The notes below the pieces were generated by a model, which did not search any database, was not told the DNA's origin, and worked only from the letters and a program-made list of their open reading frames with translations. From contig NZ_FNCC01000012.1 in NCBI RefSeq assembly GCF_900100955.1, forward strand, positions 124,001 to 188,000: a stretch of 64,000 nt of DNA, given 5' to 3'. The position numbers and the translations under genes are program-made. Shown in pieces: positions 42,229 through 50,659 of the stretch; position 1 is the first letter of the stretch; the number at the start of each line of letters is the position of its first letter. This DNA is from Lentzea fradiae. GTDB lineage: Bacteria; Actinomycetota; Actinomycetes; Mycobacteriales; Pseudonocardiaceae.

Positions 42229-44595
42229 TCAGCCCCGGAGCCGCTTCATCCCGGGGTCGAACAACGGCTCCTCCGCCGGACGCGCCGGGACGCGCCGGCC
42301 GAAGTACTCGATCTCCACCTCGTCGTCGATCTCGGTCGGCAGCCAGGCGTAGGCGATGTTGAGGCCGGTCGTGTAACCGTAGGCGGCGCTCGTGACGTAC
42401 CCGACCGGCTCGCCCTGGTGGTAGACGGGTTCGCTGCCCATCACGACGTCGTGCGGGTCGTCGATGGTGAGGCAGGTGAGCTTCTTGGTGGAGGTCAGGT
42501 TCCGCAGCGCGGCCTTGCCGACGAAGTCCTTGTCCGTGCGGACCGCGAACCCGAGACCCGCCTCGTACGGGTCGTGCTCGGTCGTCACGTCCGTGCCCCA
42601 CGACCGGTAGCCCTTCTCCAGCCGCAGGCTGTTGAACGCCCCGCGCCCGGCGGCGATGACGCCGTGCTCCTGCCCGGCCTCCCAGAGCGTGTCCCACAGC
42701 TTGGCGCCCAGGTCCGCGGTCGTGTACAGCTCCCAGCCCAGTTCGCCCACATAGGACAGTCGCAGCGCCGTCACCGGAACGTTCTTGACGTAAGCCCGTT
42801 GCGCCGTGAAGTAACCCTTGTGGGTGTCGAGCGTGTGCGAGACCCCGTCGAGCAGATCGCGTGCTTTCGGTCCCCACAGGCCGATGCAGCACGTACCGGC
42901 CGTGATGTCCTTGACGTGCACGCCTTCGGGCGCGTGCCGGGTGAGCCGGTCGAGGTCCAGGTTGCCGTTCGCGCCGACCTGGAAGGTGGTCCGGTCGAGC
43001 CGCGCGACCGTGAGATCGCTGCGCACCCCGCCCTGCTCGTCGAGCAGCAGCGTGTAGACGACTGCGCCGGGCTTGCGGTCGAGGTTGTTCGTCGTCATGC
43101 GCTGAAGGAACTCCAGCGCCCCCGTCCCGCTGACCTCCAGCCGCTTCAACGGCGTCATGTCGAACATCGCCACGCGTTTGCGCGTCACGATCGCCTCGGC
43201 ACCGCAGATCGGCGACCAGTACCGGCTCGCCCACTCGTTCCTGGCGGGCACCTGCGCGACCTCGGGCAGGTCCGCGTTGGCCTCGTACCAGTGCGGCCGC
43301 TCCCAGCCGGACGCCTCCAGGAAGAACGCCCCCAGCGCCTTCTGGCGTTCGTGGAACGGGCTCGTCCTGATCGGCCGCGGGCTCTCCATCGGCTGCAACG
43401 GGTGCAGCAGGTCGTAGACCTCGGCGAAGTTCTGGCAGCTGCGCTCCAGCACGTAGTCCGGCGCGAGCTGCGCCTGCTCGAACCGGTTGAGGTCGCTGGA
43501 GTGCAGGTCCAGCTCCGGCTGCCCGGTGACGATCCACTCGGCCATCGCCCGCGCCACCCCGGCGGAGTGCGTGATCCACACGGCCTCCGCCACCCAGAAC
43601 CCGTGCAGCCGCGGGTGTTCGCCGAGCAGCGGCATCCCGTCGCTGGTGAACGAGAACAGTCCGTTGAACCCGCGGTCGACCCCGGCCTCGGCGAGCGCGG
43701 GGACGAGGTCGACGGCCGCCTCCCAGGACGGCTCGAAGTCCTCCTTGGTGAACGGCAGCTCCGACCCGGTGATGTCCTTGGCCGCGACCGGCATCGGCCG
43801 GTGCCCGTAGGCGCCGATGCCCAACGCCCTGCCGTGCGACCGGAAGTACAGGTCCGCCTCCTGGTGCCGCAGGATCGGCTGCCGCGCAAGCGCTTCCGCG
43901 CTGACGTCGAGGTCCCCGCTGAACGCGTACTGGTGCGCCATCGGCACCAGCGGCACGGTCAACCCGACCATCTCCCCCAGCACCGGCCCCCACATGCCCG
44001 CACACGACACCACGATGTCCGCCGGGAACGTGTCCGTCTCGGTCCGCACCCCGGTGACCCGGTCCCCCGAGGTCTCGACCGCGACGACCTTCTGCCCGAA
44101 CACGAACCGCGCCCCGCGCGCGGTCGCCCTGCCCGCCTGCACCTCCGCCGCGAGCACCGGCTTCGCGAGCCCGTCGCTGGGGATCAGGAACCCGCCGAGG
44201 ACCTGCTCGCGGTCCAGCAACGGGTGCAGTTCCGCCACCTCGTCCGCGTCGATCACCCGGCTGTCCACACCCCACGACGTGGCCCAGCCGTGCCGGCGCG
44301 ACAGGTCCGCGAGCCGCGCCTCGGTCGTCGCGACCTCCAGGCCGCCGACCTGGTCGAAGCAGCCCAGCGCGGTGTACTTCTCGACCGTGTACCGGGCGAA
44401 CCGGGTCATGCTGCGGCACGCGTTCGTCTGGAAGACCAGCCCCGGGGCGTGACCGCTCGACCCGCCCGCCGCCGGCCCGTCCGCCTGGTCGAGCACCGTG
44501 ACGTCGGTGAAGCCCCGTTCGGTGAGCTCGTCGGCCAGCGCGCATCCGACGATCCCCGCCCCCACGAGCACCACGCGAGGAACAGCACCAGGCAT
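42229..44595 (-). CDS. Dimethylglycine oxidase-like FAD/GcvT fusion enzyme
   Basis: A 788-residue two-part enzyme. The N-terminal half (to ~residue 420) is a DAO-type FAD domain starting VVLVGAGIVGCALADEL, with an FAO linker. The C-terminal half is GcvT-like (about 425-700) plus a GCV_T_C barrel to the end. This is the plan of Arthrobacter dimethylglycine oxidase and of sarcosine/dimethylglycine dehydrogenases, which hand the methyl carbon to tetrahydrofolate. ATG at 44595. First gene of the operon dimethylglycine oxidase - sarcosine oxidase - Rieske oxygenase, under a promoter with the 37-bp element shared with the ferredoxin operon. Confidence 0.9.
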   Translation of the reverse strand: MPGAVPRVVLVGAGIVGCALADELTERGFTDVTVLDQADGPAAGGSSGHAPGLVFQTNACRSMTRFARYTVEKYTALGCFDQVGGLEVATTEARLADLSRRHGWATSWGVDSRVIDADEVAELHPLLDREQVLGGFLIPSDGLAKPVLAAEVQAGRATARGARFVFGQKVVAVETSGDRVTGVRTETDTFPADIVVSCAGMWGPVLGEMVGLTVPLVPMAHQYAFSGDLDVSAEALARQPILRHQEADLYFRSHGRALGIGAYGHRPMPVAAKDITGSELPFTKEDFEPSWEAAVDLVPALAEAGVDRGFNGLFSFTSDGMPLLGEHPRLHGFWVAEAVWITHSAGVARAMAEWIVTGQPELDLHSSDLNRFEQAQLAPDYVLERSCQNFAEVYDLLHPLQPMESPRPIRTSPFHERQKALGAFFLEASGWERPHWYEANADLPEVAQVPARNEWASRYWSPICGAEAIVTRKRVAMFDMTPLKRLEVSGTGALEFLQRMTTNNLDRKPGAVVYTLLLDEQGGVRSDLTVARLDRTTFQVGANGNLDLDRLTRHAPEGVHVKDITAGTCCIGLWGPKARDLLDGVSHTLDTHKGYFTAQRAYVKNVPVTALRLSYVGELGWELYTTADLGAKLWDTLWEAGQEHGVIAAGRGAFNSLRLEKGYRSWGTDVTTEHDPYEAGLGFAVRTDKDFVGKAALRNLTSTKKLTCLTIDDPHDVVMGSEPVYHQGEPVGYVTSAAYGYTTGLNIAYAWLPTEIDDEVEIEYFGRRVPARPAEEPLFDPGMKRLRG

Positions 44596-44614
44596 CAGGA
44601 CACCCCTTCGCCGT

Positions 44615-44651
44615 CGTTGCGCGCAACGGAACCCGTTCCGCCATCAGCAAC
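44615..44651. promoter_or_regulatory. 37-bp palindromic element, dimethylglycine operon copy
   Basis: Read on the minus strand: GTTGC, six bases, CGGAACG, then GT.CCG and CGCAACG. Inside are a perfect 14-bp palindrome (44615-44628) and CGGAAC-CC-GTTCCG (44627-44640). It lies directly downstream of the -10 box and 19 bp before the dimethylglycine oxidase start. Best candidate binder is the IclR regulator at 44983. Confidence 0.75.
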
Positions 44652-44680
44652 AAAGTGCGGCCAGCGAGGGCGGCTGTCAA
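44652..44680 (-). promoter_or_regulatory. Promoter of the dimethylglycine operon
   Basis: TTGACA (44675-44680) and CACTTT (44652-44657) on the minus strand, separated by 17 bases. The facing ferredoxin promoter has the same plan, TTGACG-17-CACATT. Confidence 0.55.
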
Positions 44681-44982
44681 TGCTGCCGTTCGGGCGCAAG
44701 TCGTTGGAGGGGCCCGAAAATCGGGCATTCCGGGAGGTTCGTGGTCGAACGAGGGCGAGAGGTGGGCGATCGGGGTCTTCGGGGCGGGGGCGGGGTGTCG
44801 CGCCTCAGCGGCGAGCCAGATCGTCCAGCGCCGCCACAACCGGCCAGGGCGGGGCCACCCTCTCAGCCCGCGACCAAGCCCACCCAGCCGGTAGAACGGC
44901 GAGCCCGAGCCGCCCAGCGGCGCCACAACCGCACCTCGGCGCGCCTGCGCCCACACCCTGCGACGCCGCCGCGCCCGAACGG
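44681..44982. other. GC-rich intergenic region, no gene seen
   Basis: Together with the promoter and 37-bp element this makes a 387-base gap. Open frames cross it on both strands but none has a start signal or recognisable protein. Confidence 0.6.
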
Positions 44983-45753
44983 TCAGCCCGCGAAGTAGCC
45001 GAGCTGCGCCGAGAGGTCGTCGGCCGCCGACGACATCGCCGGCACGATCTCCTCCACCCGCTGCCGCGACAGCCGGTACGACGGCCCGGAGGCGCTCATC
45101 GCCGCCACGACCTCGCCGCGGTGGCCACGTACCGGCACGGCCACGGCGTGCAGGCCGAGCTCGAGCTCCTCGTAGCACTCCGCGTAGCCCTGGGCCGCGA
45201 CGGTGTCCAACTCGGCGAGCAGGCGTTCGCCGTCGACCACGGTGTTCTCGGTGTAGGCGTCGAGTGGCTGGGAGGCGAGACGTTTGCGCTCGTCGGCGGG
45301 CAGGTAGGCGAGCAGGATCTTGCCCGACGAGGTGGCGTGCAGGGGTGTGCGGCGGCCGATCCAGTTGACGGCGGAGACCGCGGCGGAGCCGCGGGCCTGG
45401 GTGATGTTGATGGCCACGCCGGCGTCGTGGACGGCGATGTTGACGGTCTCGCCGAACGCGTCGGCGAGGGTCTCGCAGACGGGCTGGCCCAGCTTGGACA
45501 GATCCATGCGGCCGGTGGCGGCACCGGCCAGGCGGACGACGCCGAAGCCGATCGCGTACTTGCCCCGCTCGCCGAGCTGCTCGACCAGGCCGCGCGACTC
45601 CAGGACGGAGACGAGTCTGGAGACCGTGGACTTGTGCACGCCCAGCTCACCCGCGATCTCGGTGATGCCCGCCTCGCCCTGCGCGAGCAGTTCGAGCACG
45701 CTGATGGCCCTGTCCACGGACTGCACCTGAGCTGCCGAGTCGGAGTTGCTCAT
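44983..45753 (-). CDS. IclR-family regulator of choline/betaine catabolism
   Basis: A 256-residue regulator. The winged helix-turn-helix (about residues 10-65) reads RAISVLELLAQGEAGITEIA and LGVHKSTVSRLVSVLESRGL. The IclR effector domain follows, with NIAVHDAGVAINI and LHATSSGKILLAYL. It sits between two outward operons for glycine betaine degradation, each with the same 37-bp palindrome, so it almost certainly controls both. Effector (betaine, dimethylglycine or sarcosine) is not knowable from sequence. Half of the motif (CGCGCAAC) also occurs right before its own start, hinting at autoregulation. Confidence 0.9.
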   Translation of the reverse strand: MSNSDSAAQVQSVDRAISVLELLAQGEAGITEIAGELGVHKSTVSRLVSVLESRGLVEQLGERGKYAIGFGVVRLAGAATGRMDLSKLGQPVCETLADAFGETVNIAVHDAGVAINITQARGSAAVSAVNWIGRRTPLHATSSGKILLAYLPADERKRLASQPLDAYTENTVVDGERLLAELDTVAAQGYAECYEELELGLHAVAVPVRGHRGEVVAAMSASGPSYRLSRQRVEEIVPAMSSAADDLSAQLGYFAG

Positions 45754-45798
45754 CGCGCAACACTATCCGGCAGGCAGAACAACCAACCTTTCGAACTC

Positions 45799-45827
45799 TT
45801 GACGTCGTGGCACGGGAGCCTCACATT
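45799..45827 (+). promoter_or_regulatory. Promoter of the ferredoxin operon
   Basis: TTGACG (45799-45804), 17 bases, CACATT (45822-45827). It mirrors the dimethylglycine operon promoter. Confidence 0.55.
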
Positions 45828-45829
45828 GT

Positions 45830-45866
45830 GTTGCGTCATTCGGAACGTGTGCCGAGTCACGCAACG
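45830..45866. promoter_or_regulatory. 37-bp palindromic element, ferredoxin operon copy
   Basis: GTTGC, six bases, CGGAACG, GT.CCG and CGCAACG in the same spacing as the copy at 44615-44651; 24 of 37 positions agree, with the arms and centre conserved and the spacers diverged. Starts two bases after the -10 box and ends ten bases before the ferredoxin start. Confidence 0.75.
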
Positions 45867-45876
45867 GAGGCCGTCG

Positions 45877-46197
45877 ATGATCCGCGCCTGCGCTCTGGTG
45901 GACCTGCCCTCAGGTGAGGCAGTTCGCGTCGTCGGCCCTCACGCGCCGATAGCCGTCTTCAACGCCGACGGCGCCATCTACGCCATCGACGACACCTGCA
46001 CCCATCAAGACGCTTCGCTCAGCGAAGGCTGGCTGGAGGGGTGCTTCGTCGAATGTCCGCTGCACGCTGCCAGTTTCGACCTGCGCACGGGTGAGCCCAC
46101 GTGCCTGCCCGCCAAGCGATCGGTGAGGACCTACCCCGTTCTTGTGGAAGATGGAGTTGTCTATGTCGATGTCGAGGTGAACAAGGACGTGGCGTGA
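45877..46197 (+). CDS. Rieske-type ferredoxin
   Basis: A 106-residue Rieske [2Fe-2S] ferredoxin. Ligands are Cys41 and His43 (CTHQDASL) with Cys60 and His63 (CPLHAASF). It should carry electrons from the reductase encoded next to the Rieske oxygenase at 39997. ATG at 45877 after CGGAGG. The stop overlaps the reductase GTG as GTGA. Confidence 0.92.
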   Translation: MIRACALVDLPSGEAVRVVGPHAPIAVFNADGAIYAIDDTCTHQDASLSEGWLEGCFVECPLHAASFDLRTGEPTCLPAKRSVRTYPVLVEDGVVYVDVEVNKDVA

Positions 46198-47297
46198 GGA
46201 CGATCGCGATCATCGGTGCTTCACTGGCCGGTTTGAGGTCGGCGCAGGCACTGCGCCGGCAGGGGTACGACGGCCGGATCGTCTTCATCGGTGATGAGGT
46301 GCATCTGCCCTACGACCGGCCGCCTCTCTCGAAGGACTTCCTCCTCGGCAAGGTCGAGGCCGTGCCGCTCGCGGACCAGGAGGACCTCGACGCGATCGAC
46401 GCCGACTGGCGCCTCGGCGTCCAGGCGACCGCGTTGCTCTCCACACAGGAGATCGCGTTGAGCGACGGCACGACGGTCGAGGCCGACGGTGTCGTCATCG
46501 CGACGGGTGGCATCCCCCGGACGATCCCCAACACGCACGTGTTGCGCACTCTCGACGACGCCCTCAAGCTCCGGGAGGCATTCGCCGACGCACGGAGCGT
46601 CGGCGTCATCGGGGCCGGGTTCATCGGCGCGGAGATCGCGTCCAGCGCACGGTCGCTGGGCAAGGACGTGACGGTCGTCGAGGCGTTGCCCGCTCCACTC
46701 ATGCGGGTTCTGGGTGCGGAGATGGGCCACGCGGTGGGACAGCTGCACGGCGACCACGGATCAACGTTGATTACGGGCGTCAATGTTGATTCAGTCAATG
46801 TCGACGGCGGAATCAACCTCGCGGATGGACGCAAGGTTGACGCCGATGTCGTCGTTGCCGGCATCGGCGTCCGTCCAGCCACCGACTGGCTCGCGGGTGG
46901 ACCCGTCAAGGTCGACAACGGTGTCGTGTGCGACGCGGGTGGCGTGACGAACGTGAAGACCATCGTGGCCGTCGGCGACGTCGCGAACTGCGCGGGGCAC
47001 CGCGCCGAGCACTGGACGTCCGCGACCGAGCAGGCGCAGGTTGCGACCCGCAACTTGCTCGCGGGCGAGACCGTGGCGACGCACACCAACGGCGGGTACG
47101 TCTGGTCCGACCAGTACGGAGCGCGGATCCAGTTCATCGGACGAGCGACGCGGGACGTTCGCGTCGAAGATGGGTCCATCGAGGATAGAAAGTTCGTCGC
47201 AACCTACCGGGACGGCGAGAACGGTGAAGATGTCGTCGGGATCGTCGCGATGAGCAACGCCAAGCTGTTCACCAGGCTCCGCCGGAGTCTCAGCTAG
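46194..47297 (+). CDS. FAD-dependent ferredoxin reductase
   Basis: A 367-residue reductase of the class found with Rieske dioxygenases. FAD-binding start IAIIGASLAGLRSAQALRRQ, substrate loop YDRPPLSKDFL, NAD motif GVIGAGFIGAEIASSA and the second FAD motif TIVAVGDVA. It would move electrons from NAD(P)H to the ferredoxin. GTG at 46194, coupled to the ferredoxin stop. The three-component oxygenase is split over two divergent operons with matching regulatory elements. Confidence 0.92.
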   Translation: MRTIAIIGASLAGLRSAQALRRQGYDGRIVFIGDEVHLPYDRPPLSKDFLLGKVEAVPLADQEDLDAIDADWRLGVQATALLSTQEIALSDGTTVEADGVVIATGGIPRTIPNTHVLRTLDDALKLREAFADARSVGVIGAGFIGAEIASSARSLGKDVTVVEALPAPLMRVLGAEMGHAVGQLHGDHGSTLITGVNVDSVNVDGGINLADGRKVDADVVVAGIGVRPATDWLAGGPVKVDNGVVCDAGGVTNVKTIVAVGDVANCAGHRAEHWTSATEQAQVATRNLLAGETVATHTNGGYVWSDQYGARIQFIGRATRDVRVEDGSIEDRKFVATYRDGENGEDVVGIVAMSNAKLFTRLRRSLS

Positions 47298-47380
47298 GAG
47301 ACGGTCGTCACGGTTTACCGCCACCGGCGACCGGCTAGACACCCCGATGTCCTTCGTGGACGGATCAAGAGGGAGGCCCA

Positions 47381-48838
47381 GTGTCGCCGGTGCGGCAGAT
47401 CATCAACCCCTACGACCGCAGCGTCATCACCGAGGTCGAGGACCAGACCCGCGACCAGGCGATCTCCGCGATCACGAGGGCCAGAAGGGCCTTCGACGAC
47501 GGCGACTGGCAGCACTCCAGCCCCGAGCACCGCGCCGCCGTGCTGAACCGCGTCGCCGACCTGCTGGAACGCGACAAGGAGGACATCGCCCGCACCGAGA
47601 CGCTCGACACCGGCAAGACGCTGGTCGAGAGCCGCATCGACGTGGACGACGTCACCTCCGTGTTCCGCTACTACGGCAACCTCGCCGGGCTGCTGCACCC
47701 GAAGGTCGTCCAAGGCGCCCCCGCGGACGTCATCAGCCGCATCGACTACGAGCCCGTCGGCGTCTGCGGCCTGATCGCGCCGTGGAACTACCCGCTGCTG
47801 CAGATGTCCTGGAAGGTCGCGCCCGCGCTGCTCGCGGGCAACACGCTGGTCGCGAAGCCCAGCGAGATCACGCCGCTCACGACGATCAAGCTGTTCGAGC
47901 TGCTGGAAGAGGCCGGGCTGCCGGACGGCGTCGCGAACCTCGTCCTCGGCACCGGGCCCGAGGTCGGCGCGCCGCTGGGTGAGCACCCGGACGTCGACCT
48001 CGTCTCGTTCACCGGCAGCCTCGCGACCGGCCAGCGGATCATGGCGGCCGCCGCGAAGACGGTGAAGAAGGTCGCGCTGGAGCTCGGCGGCAAGAACCCG
48101 AACATCGTGTTCGCCGACGCCGACCTCGACACGGCGGTCGACTACGCGCTCACGGCGGCGTTCTTCCACGCCGGCCAGGTGTGCTCGTCGGGCACCCGGT
48201 TGATCGTGCACTCCAGCATCTACGACGACTTCGTCGACGAGGTCGCGCGCCGGGCCGACCGGGTCAAGCTCGGCAACGGCTTCGACGAGGACACCGAGTC
48301 CGGCCCGCTCGTCAGCGAGGAGCACCGGGCCAAGGTCGAGGGCTACGTCGAGATCGCCCGGCAGGAGGGCGCCACGCTCAAGGCCGGCGGCAAGCGGCCC
48401 GACGAGCCCGAGCTGCAGAACGGGTTCTTCTTCCGCCCCACGGTCTACGCGGACTGCCACAAGGACATGTGGCTGGTCCAGGACGAGACGTTCGGGCCGA
48501 TCATCACCGCCGAGCGCTTCGAGTCGGAGGAGGAGGCCGTCGCGCTGGGCAACAACACCGACTACGGCCTCGCGGGCGCCGTGTGGAGCCAGGACCTCGA
48601 CAAGGCCCAGCGGGTCGCGAAGAAGCTGCGGCACGGCACCGTGTGGGTGAACGAGTTCGGCGCGTACCTGCCGCAGGCGGAGTGGGGCGGGTTCAAGCGC
48701 TCGGGCGTCGGGCGCGAGCTGGGCACCTCGGGGCTGCACGAGTACACCGAGGCCAAGCACGTCTACCAGAACCTCAAGCCGCAGGCCCAGAACTGGTTCG
48801 CGCGAGGCACCGGTGCCGCGGGGAAGGACGCCCAGTGA
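47381..48838 (+). CDS. betB: Betaine aldehyde dehydrogenase
   Basis: A 485-residue aldehyde dehydrogenase. Cofactor loop FTGSLATGQRI, general base in ALELGGKNPN, and nucleophile Cys268 in HAGQVCSSGT. The APWNYPLLQMSWKVAPAL segment and overall sequence fit the betaine aldehyde group, and the partner gene is a choline-oxidase-type flavoenzyme, so oxidation of betaine aldehyde to glycine betaine is the likely role. GTG at 47381 after GGGAGG. The stop overlaps the next start as GTGA. Confidence 0.9.
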   Translation: MSPVRQIINPYDRSVITEVEDQTRDQAISAITRARRAFDDGDWQHSSPEHRAAVLNRVADLLERDKEDIARTETLDTGKTLVESRIDVDDVTSVFRYYGNLAGLLHPKVVQGAPADVISRIDYEPVGVCGLIAPWNYPLLQMSWKVAPALLAGNTLVAKPSEITPLTTIKLFELLEEAGLPDGVANLVLGTGPEVGAPLGEHPDVDLVSFTGSLATGQRIMAAAAKTVKKVALELGGKNPNIVFADADLDTAVDYALTAAFFHAGQVCSSGTRLIVHSSIYDDFVDEVARRADRVKLGNGFDEDTESGPLVSEEHRAKVEGYVEIARQEGATLKAGGKRPDEPELQNGFFFRPTVYADCHKDMWLVQDETFGPIITAERFESEEEAVALGNNTDYGLAGAVWSQDLDKAQRVAKKLRHGTVWVNEFGAYLPQAEWGGFKRSGVGRELGTSGLHEYTEAKHVYQNLKPQAQNWFARGTGAAGKDAQ

Positions 48839-50307
48839 CCGCGTACGACTACGTCATCGTCGGCGGCGGCACGGCGGGCTGCGTGCTCGCCGCGCGGCTG
48901 ACCGAGGACCCCTCCGTCACGGTCGCGGTCATCGAGGGCGGCCCGTCCGACGTCGGCGACGAGAAGATCCTGAACCTGCGCAACTGGATCAACCTGCTGG
49001 AGACCGAGTACGACTACGACTACCCGACGGTCGAGCAGCCGCGCGGCAACTCGCACATCCGGCACAGCCGCGCCAAGGTGCTCGGCGGGTGCTCCAGCCA
49101 CAACACGCTGATCTGCTTCAACCCGCTGCCGCAGGACTTCGACGAGTGGGGCCACGGCTGGACGTGGGACGCGCTCGGCCCGTACTACGACAAGGTCCAG
49201 CTCAACATCATCCCGGTGGCCGAGAAGGACAGGAACCCGATCGCGAAGGACTTCGTCGCGGCGGCGCGCGAGGCCACGGGCGTCCCGGAGGTCGAGGACT
49301 TCAACAAGGAGCCGTTCGAGGACGGCGCCGGCTTCTTCTCCATCGCCTACCACCCGGAGAAGAACAACCAGCGCTCGTCCGCCTCGACCGCGTACCTGCA
49401 CGAGATCCTCGGCAGCCGCAAGAACCTGACGCTGCTGCTCAACACGTGGGCGAGCAAGATCGAGCTGGACGGCGACCAGGCGATCGGCGTGCACACCGAC
49501 AAGGGCTACGTCGAGGCGAACAAGGAGGTGCTGCTCTGCGCGGGCGCCATCGACACGCCCCGGCTGATGATGCTCTCGGGCATCGGCGACGCCGAGCACC
49601 TCAGCGGCATCGGCATCGAGCCCAGGCACGACCTGCCGGGCGTCGGCGAGAACCTGCTCGACCACCCCGAGTCGGTCATCGTCTGGGAGACCACGCGGCC
49701 GTTGCCGGAGAACTCGGTGATGGACTCGGACGCCGGGCTGTTCATCCGGCGCGACCAGGGCGACCCGCGGCCGGACCTGATGTTCCACTTCTACCAGATC
49801 CCCTTCACCACCAACACGGAACGCCTCGGCTACCCGAAGGTGGAGCACGGGGTGTGCATGACGCCGAACATCCCGCGCCCGCACAGCAAGGGCAGGCTGT
49901 GGCTGAAGTCCAACGACCCCGCCGAGAAGCCCGCGCTCGACTTCGGCTACTTCACGAACCCCGACGGCTACGACGAGCAGACCCTCGTCGACGGCTTCCG
50001 GATCGCGCGGAAGATCGCCGAGCAGGAGCCGCTGAAGTCGTGGCTCAAGCGGGAGATCGCGCCCGGCCCGGACGTGACGAGCGACGAGGAGCTGTCCGAG
50101 TACGGCCGGCGCGCGGCGCACACCGTCTACCACCCGGCGGGCACGTGCGCGATCGGGTCCGTCGTGGACGGTGAGCTGAAGGTCAAGGGCCTCAAGGGTC
50201 TCCGGGTCGTCGACGCGTCCGTCTTCCCCACCATGCCCACCGTGAACCCGATGGTCACCGTCCTCATAATCGGAGAACGCGCCGCCGACCTGATCAAGGG
50301 GGCGTAG
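48835..50307 (+). CDS. GMC oxidoreductase, choline dehydrogenase/oxidase-like
   Basis: A 490-residue flavoprotein of the glucose-methanol-choline family. FAD motif VGGGTAGCVLAARL at the N-terminus, the GGCSSHNTLI loop, catalytic His433 in TVYHPAGTC, and the closing motif VNPMVTVLIIGERAADLI with the active-site Asn. Joined to betB by a GTGA overlap, so oxidation of choline to betaine aldehyde is expected. At 490 residues it is shorter than E. coli BetA (about 556) and closer to choline-oxidase-like enzymes. Confidence 0.88.
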   Translation: MTAYDYVIVGGGTAGCVLAARLTEDPSVTVAVIEGGPSDVGDEKILNLRNWINLLETEYDYDYPTVEQPRGNSHIRHSRAKVLGGCSSHNTLICFNPLPQDFDEWGHGWTWDALGPYYDKVQLNIIPVAEKDRNPIAKDFVAAAREATGVPEVEDFNKEPFEDGAGFFSIAYHPEKNNQRSSASTAYLHEILGSRKNLTLLLNTWASKIELDGDQAIGVHTDKGYVEANKEVLLCAGAIDTPRLMMLSGIGDAEHLSGIGIEPRHDLPGVGENLLDHPESVIVWETTRPLPENSVMDSDAGLFIRRDQGDPRPDLMFHFYQIPFTTNTERLGYPKVEHGVCMTPNIPRPHSKGRLWLKSNDPAEKPALDFGYFTNPDGYDEQTLVDGFRIARKIAEQEPLKSWLKREIAPGPDVTSDEELSEYGRRAAHTVYHPAGTCAIGSVVDGELKVKGLKGLRVVDASVFPTMPTVNPMVTVLIIGERAADLIKGA

Positions 50308-50447
50308 TGGCCCTGACGTCTCCCGGCACGGCGGAGGACAGACTCAAGGACCTCTGGTACACGTCGGAGTCCCAGCGGAACATAAGCCCGTGGGCGAACG
50401 TCTCGCTGGGCTTAACCCAAGCGCGCTGCCAGCAGCGCTCTCCGTAA
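50307..50447 (+). CDS. Short ORF coupled to choline dehydrogenase, perhaps a remnant
   Basis: A 46-residue frame whose GTG shares a base with the upstream stop (TAGTG). It starts VALTSPGTAEDRLKDLWYTS and then ESQRNISPW, after which the reading changes character and stops. The beginning looks like a real N-terminus, possibly that of a transporter that lost its body; the rest runs through a hairpin. It could also be chance. Confidence 0.3.
   Translation: MALTSPGTAEDRLKDLWYTSESQRNISPWANVSLGLTQARCQQRSP
50383..50414 (+). terminator. Hairpin at the end of the betB operon
   Basis: TAAGCCC pairs with GGGCTTA; a competing stem CCCAGCG/CGCTGGG overlaps it (50371-50410). The two alternative stems could act as terminator and antiterminator, but no U-tract follows. 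Confidence 0.4.
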
Positions 50448-50519
50448 CGCCTCACCCCGCTCGCGACTCTCTTTCGTGTTTCCCTCCGGGAACGCGGGGC
50501 CCCTACGTTCCGTCCCATA

Positions 50520-50540
50520 GGACGCGGGGGCCCCGCGTCC
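50520..50540. repeat. Near-perfect 21-bp palindrome
   Basis: GGACGCGGGG-G-CCCCGCGTCC: 10-bp perfect arms around one base, in the 212-base gap between convergent operons. Likely part of termination there; a tighter loop than usual. Confidence 0.6.
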
Positions 50541-50659
50541 TAAAGGCACGTCACGCGGAGGCAGCGGTGAACACTGGTGGATGACGCACGGAAGGGTGCG
50601 TTGCGGGCGAGGGTGGACAGCGACACGGCGGCGGGCGACGCGGTCTCAGCGTTGGAGGA

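Noticed and set aside
41882..45178. A 1098-codon minus-strand frame
   Set aside because: Out of frame with the dimethylglycine oxidase and IclR genes on the same strand, low-complexity composition.
41677..46197. A 1506-codon plus-strand frame
   Set aside because: Only its last 107 codons (the Rieske ferredoxin) are real; the rest is antisense to the sarcosine and dimethylglycine oxidase genes and the IclR gene.
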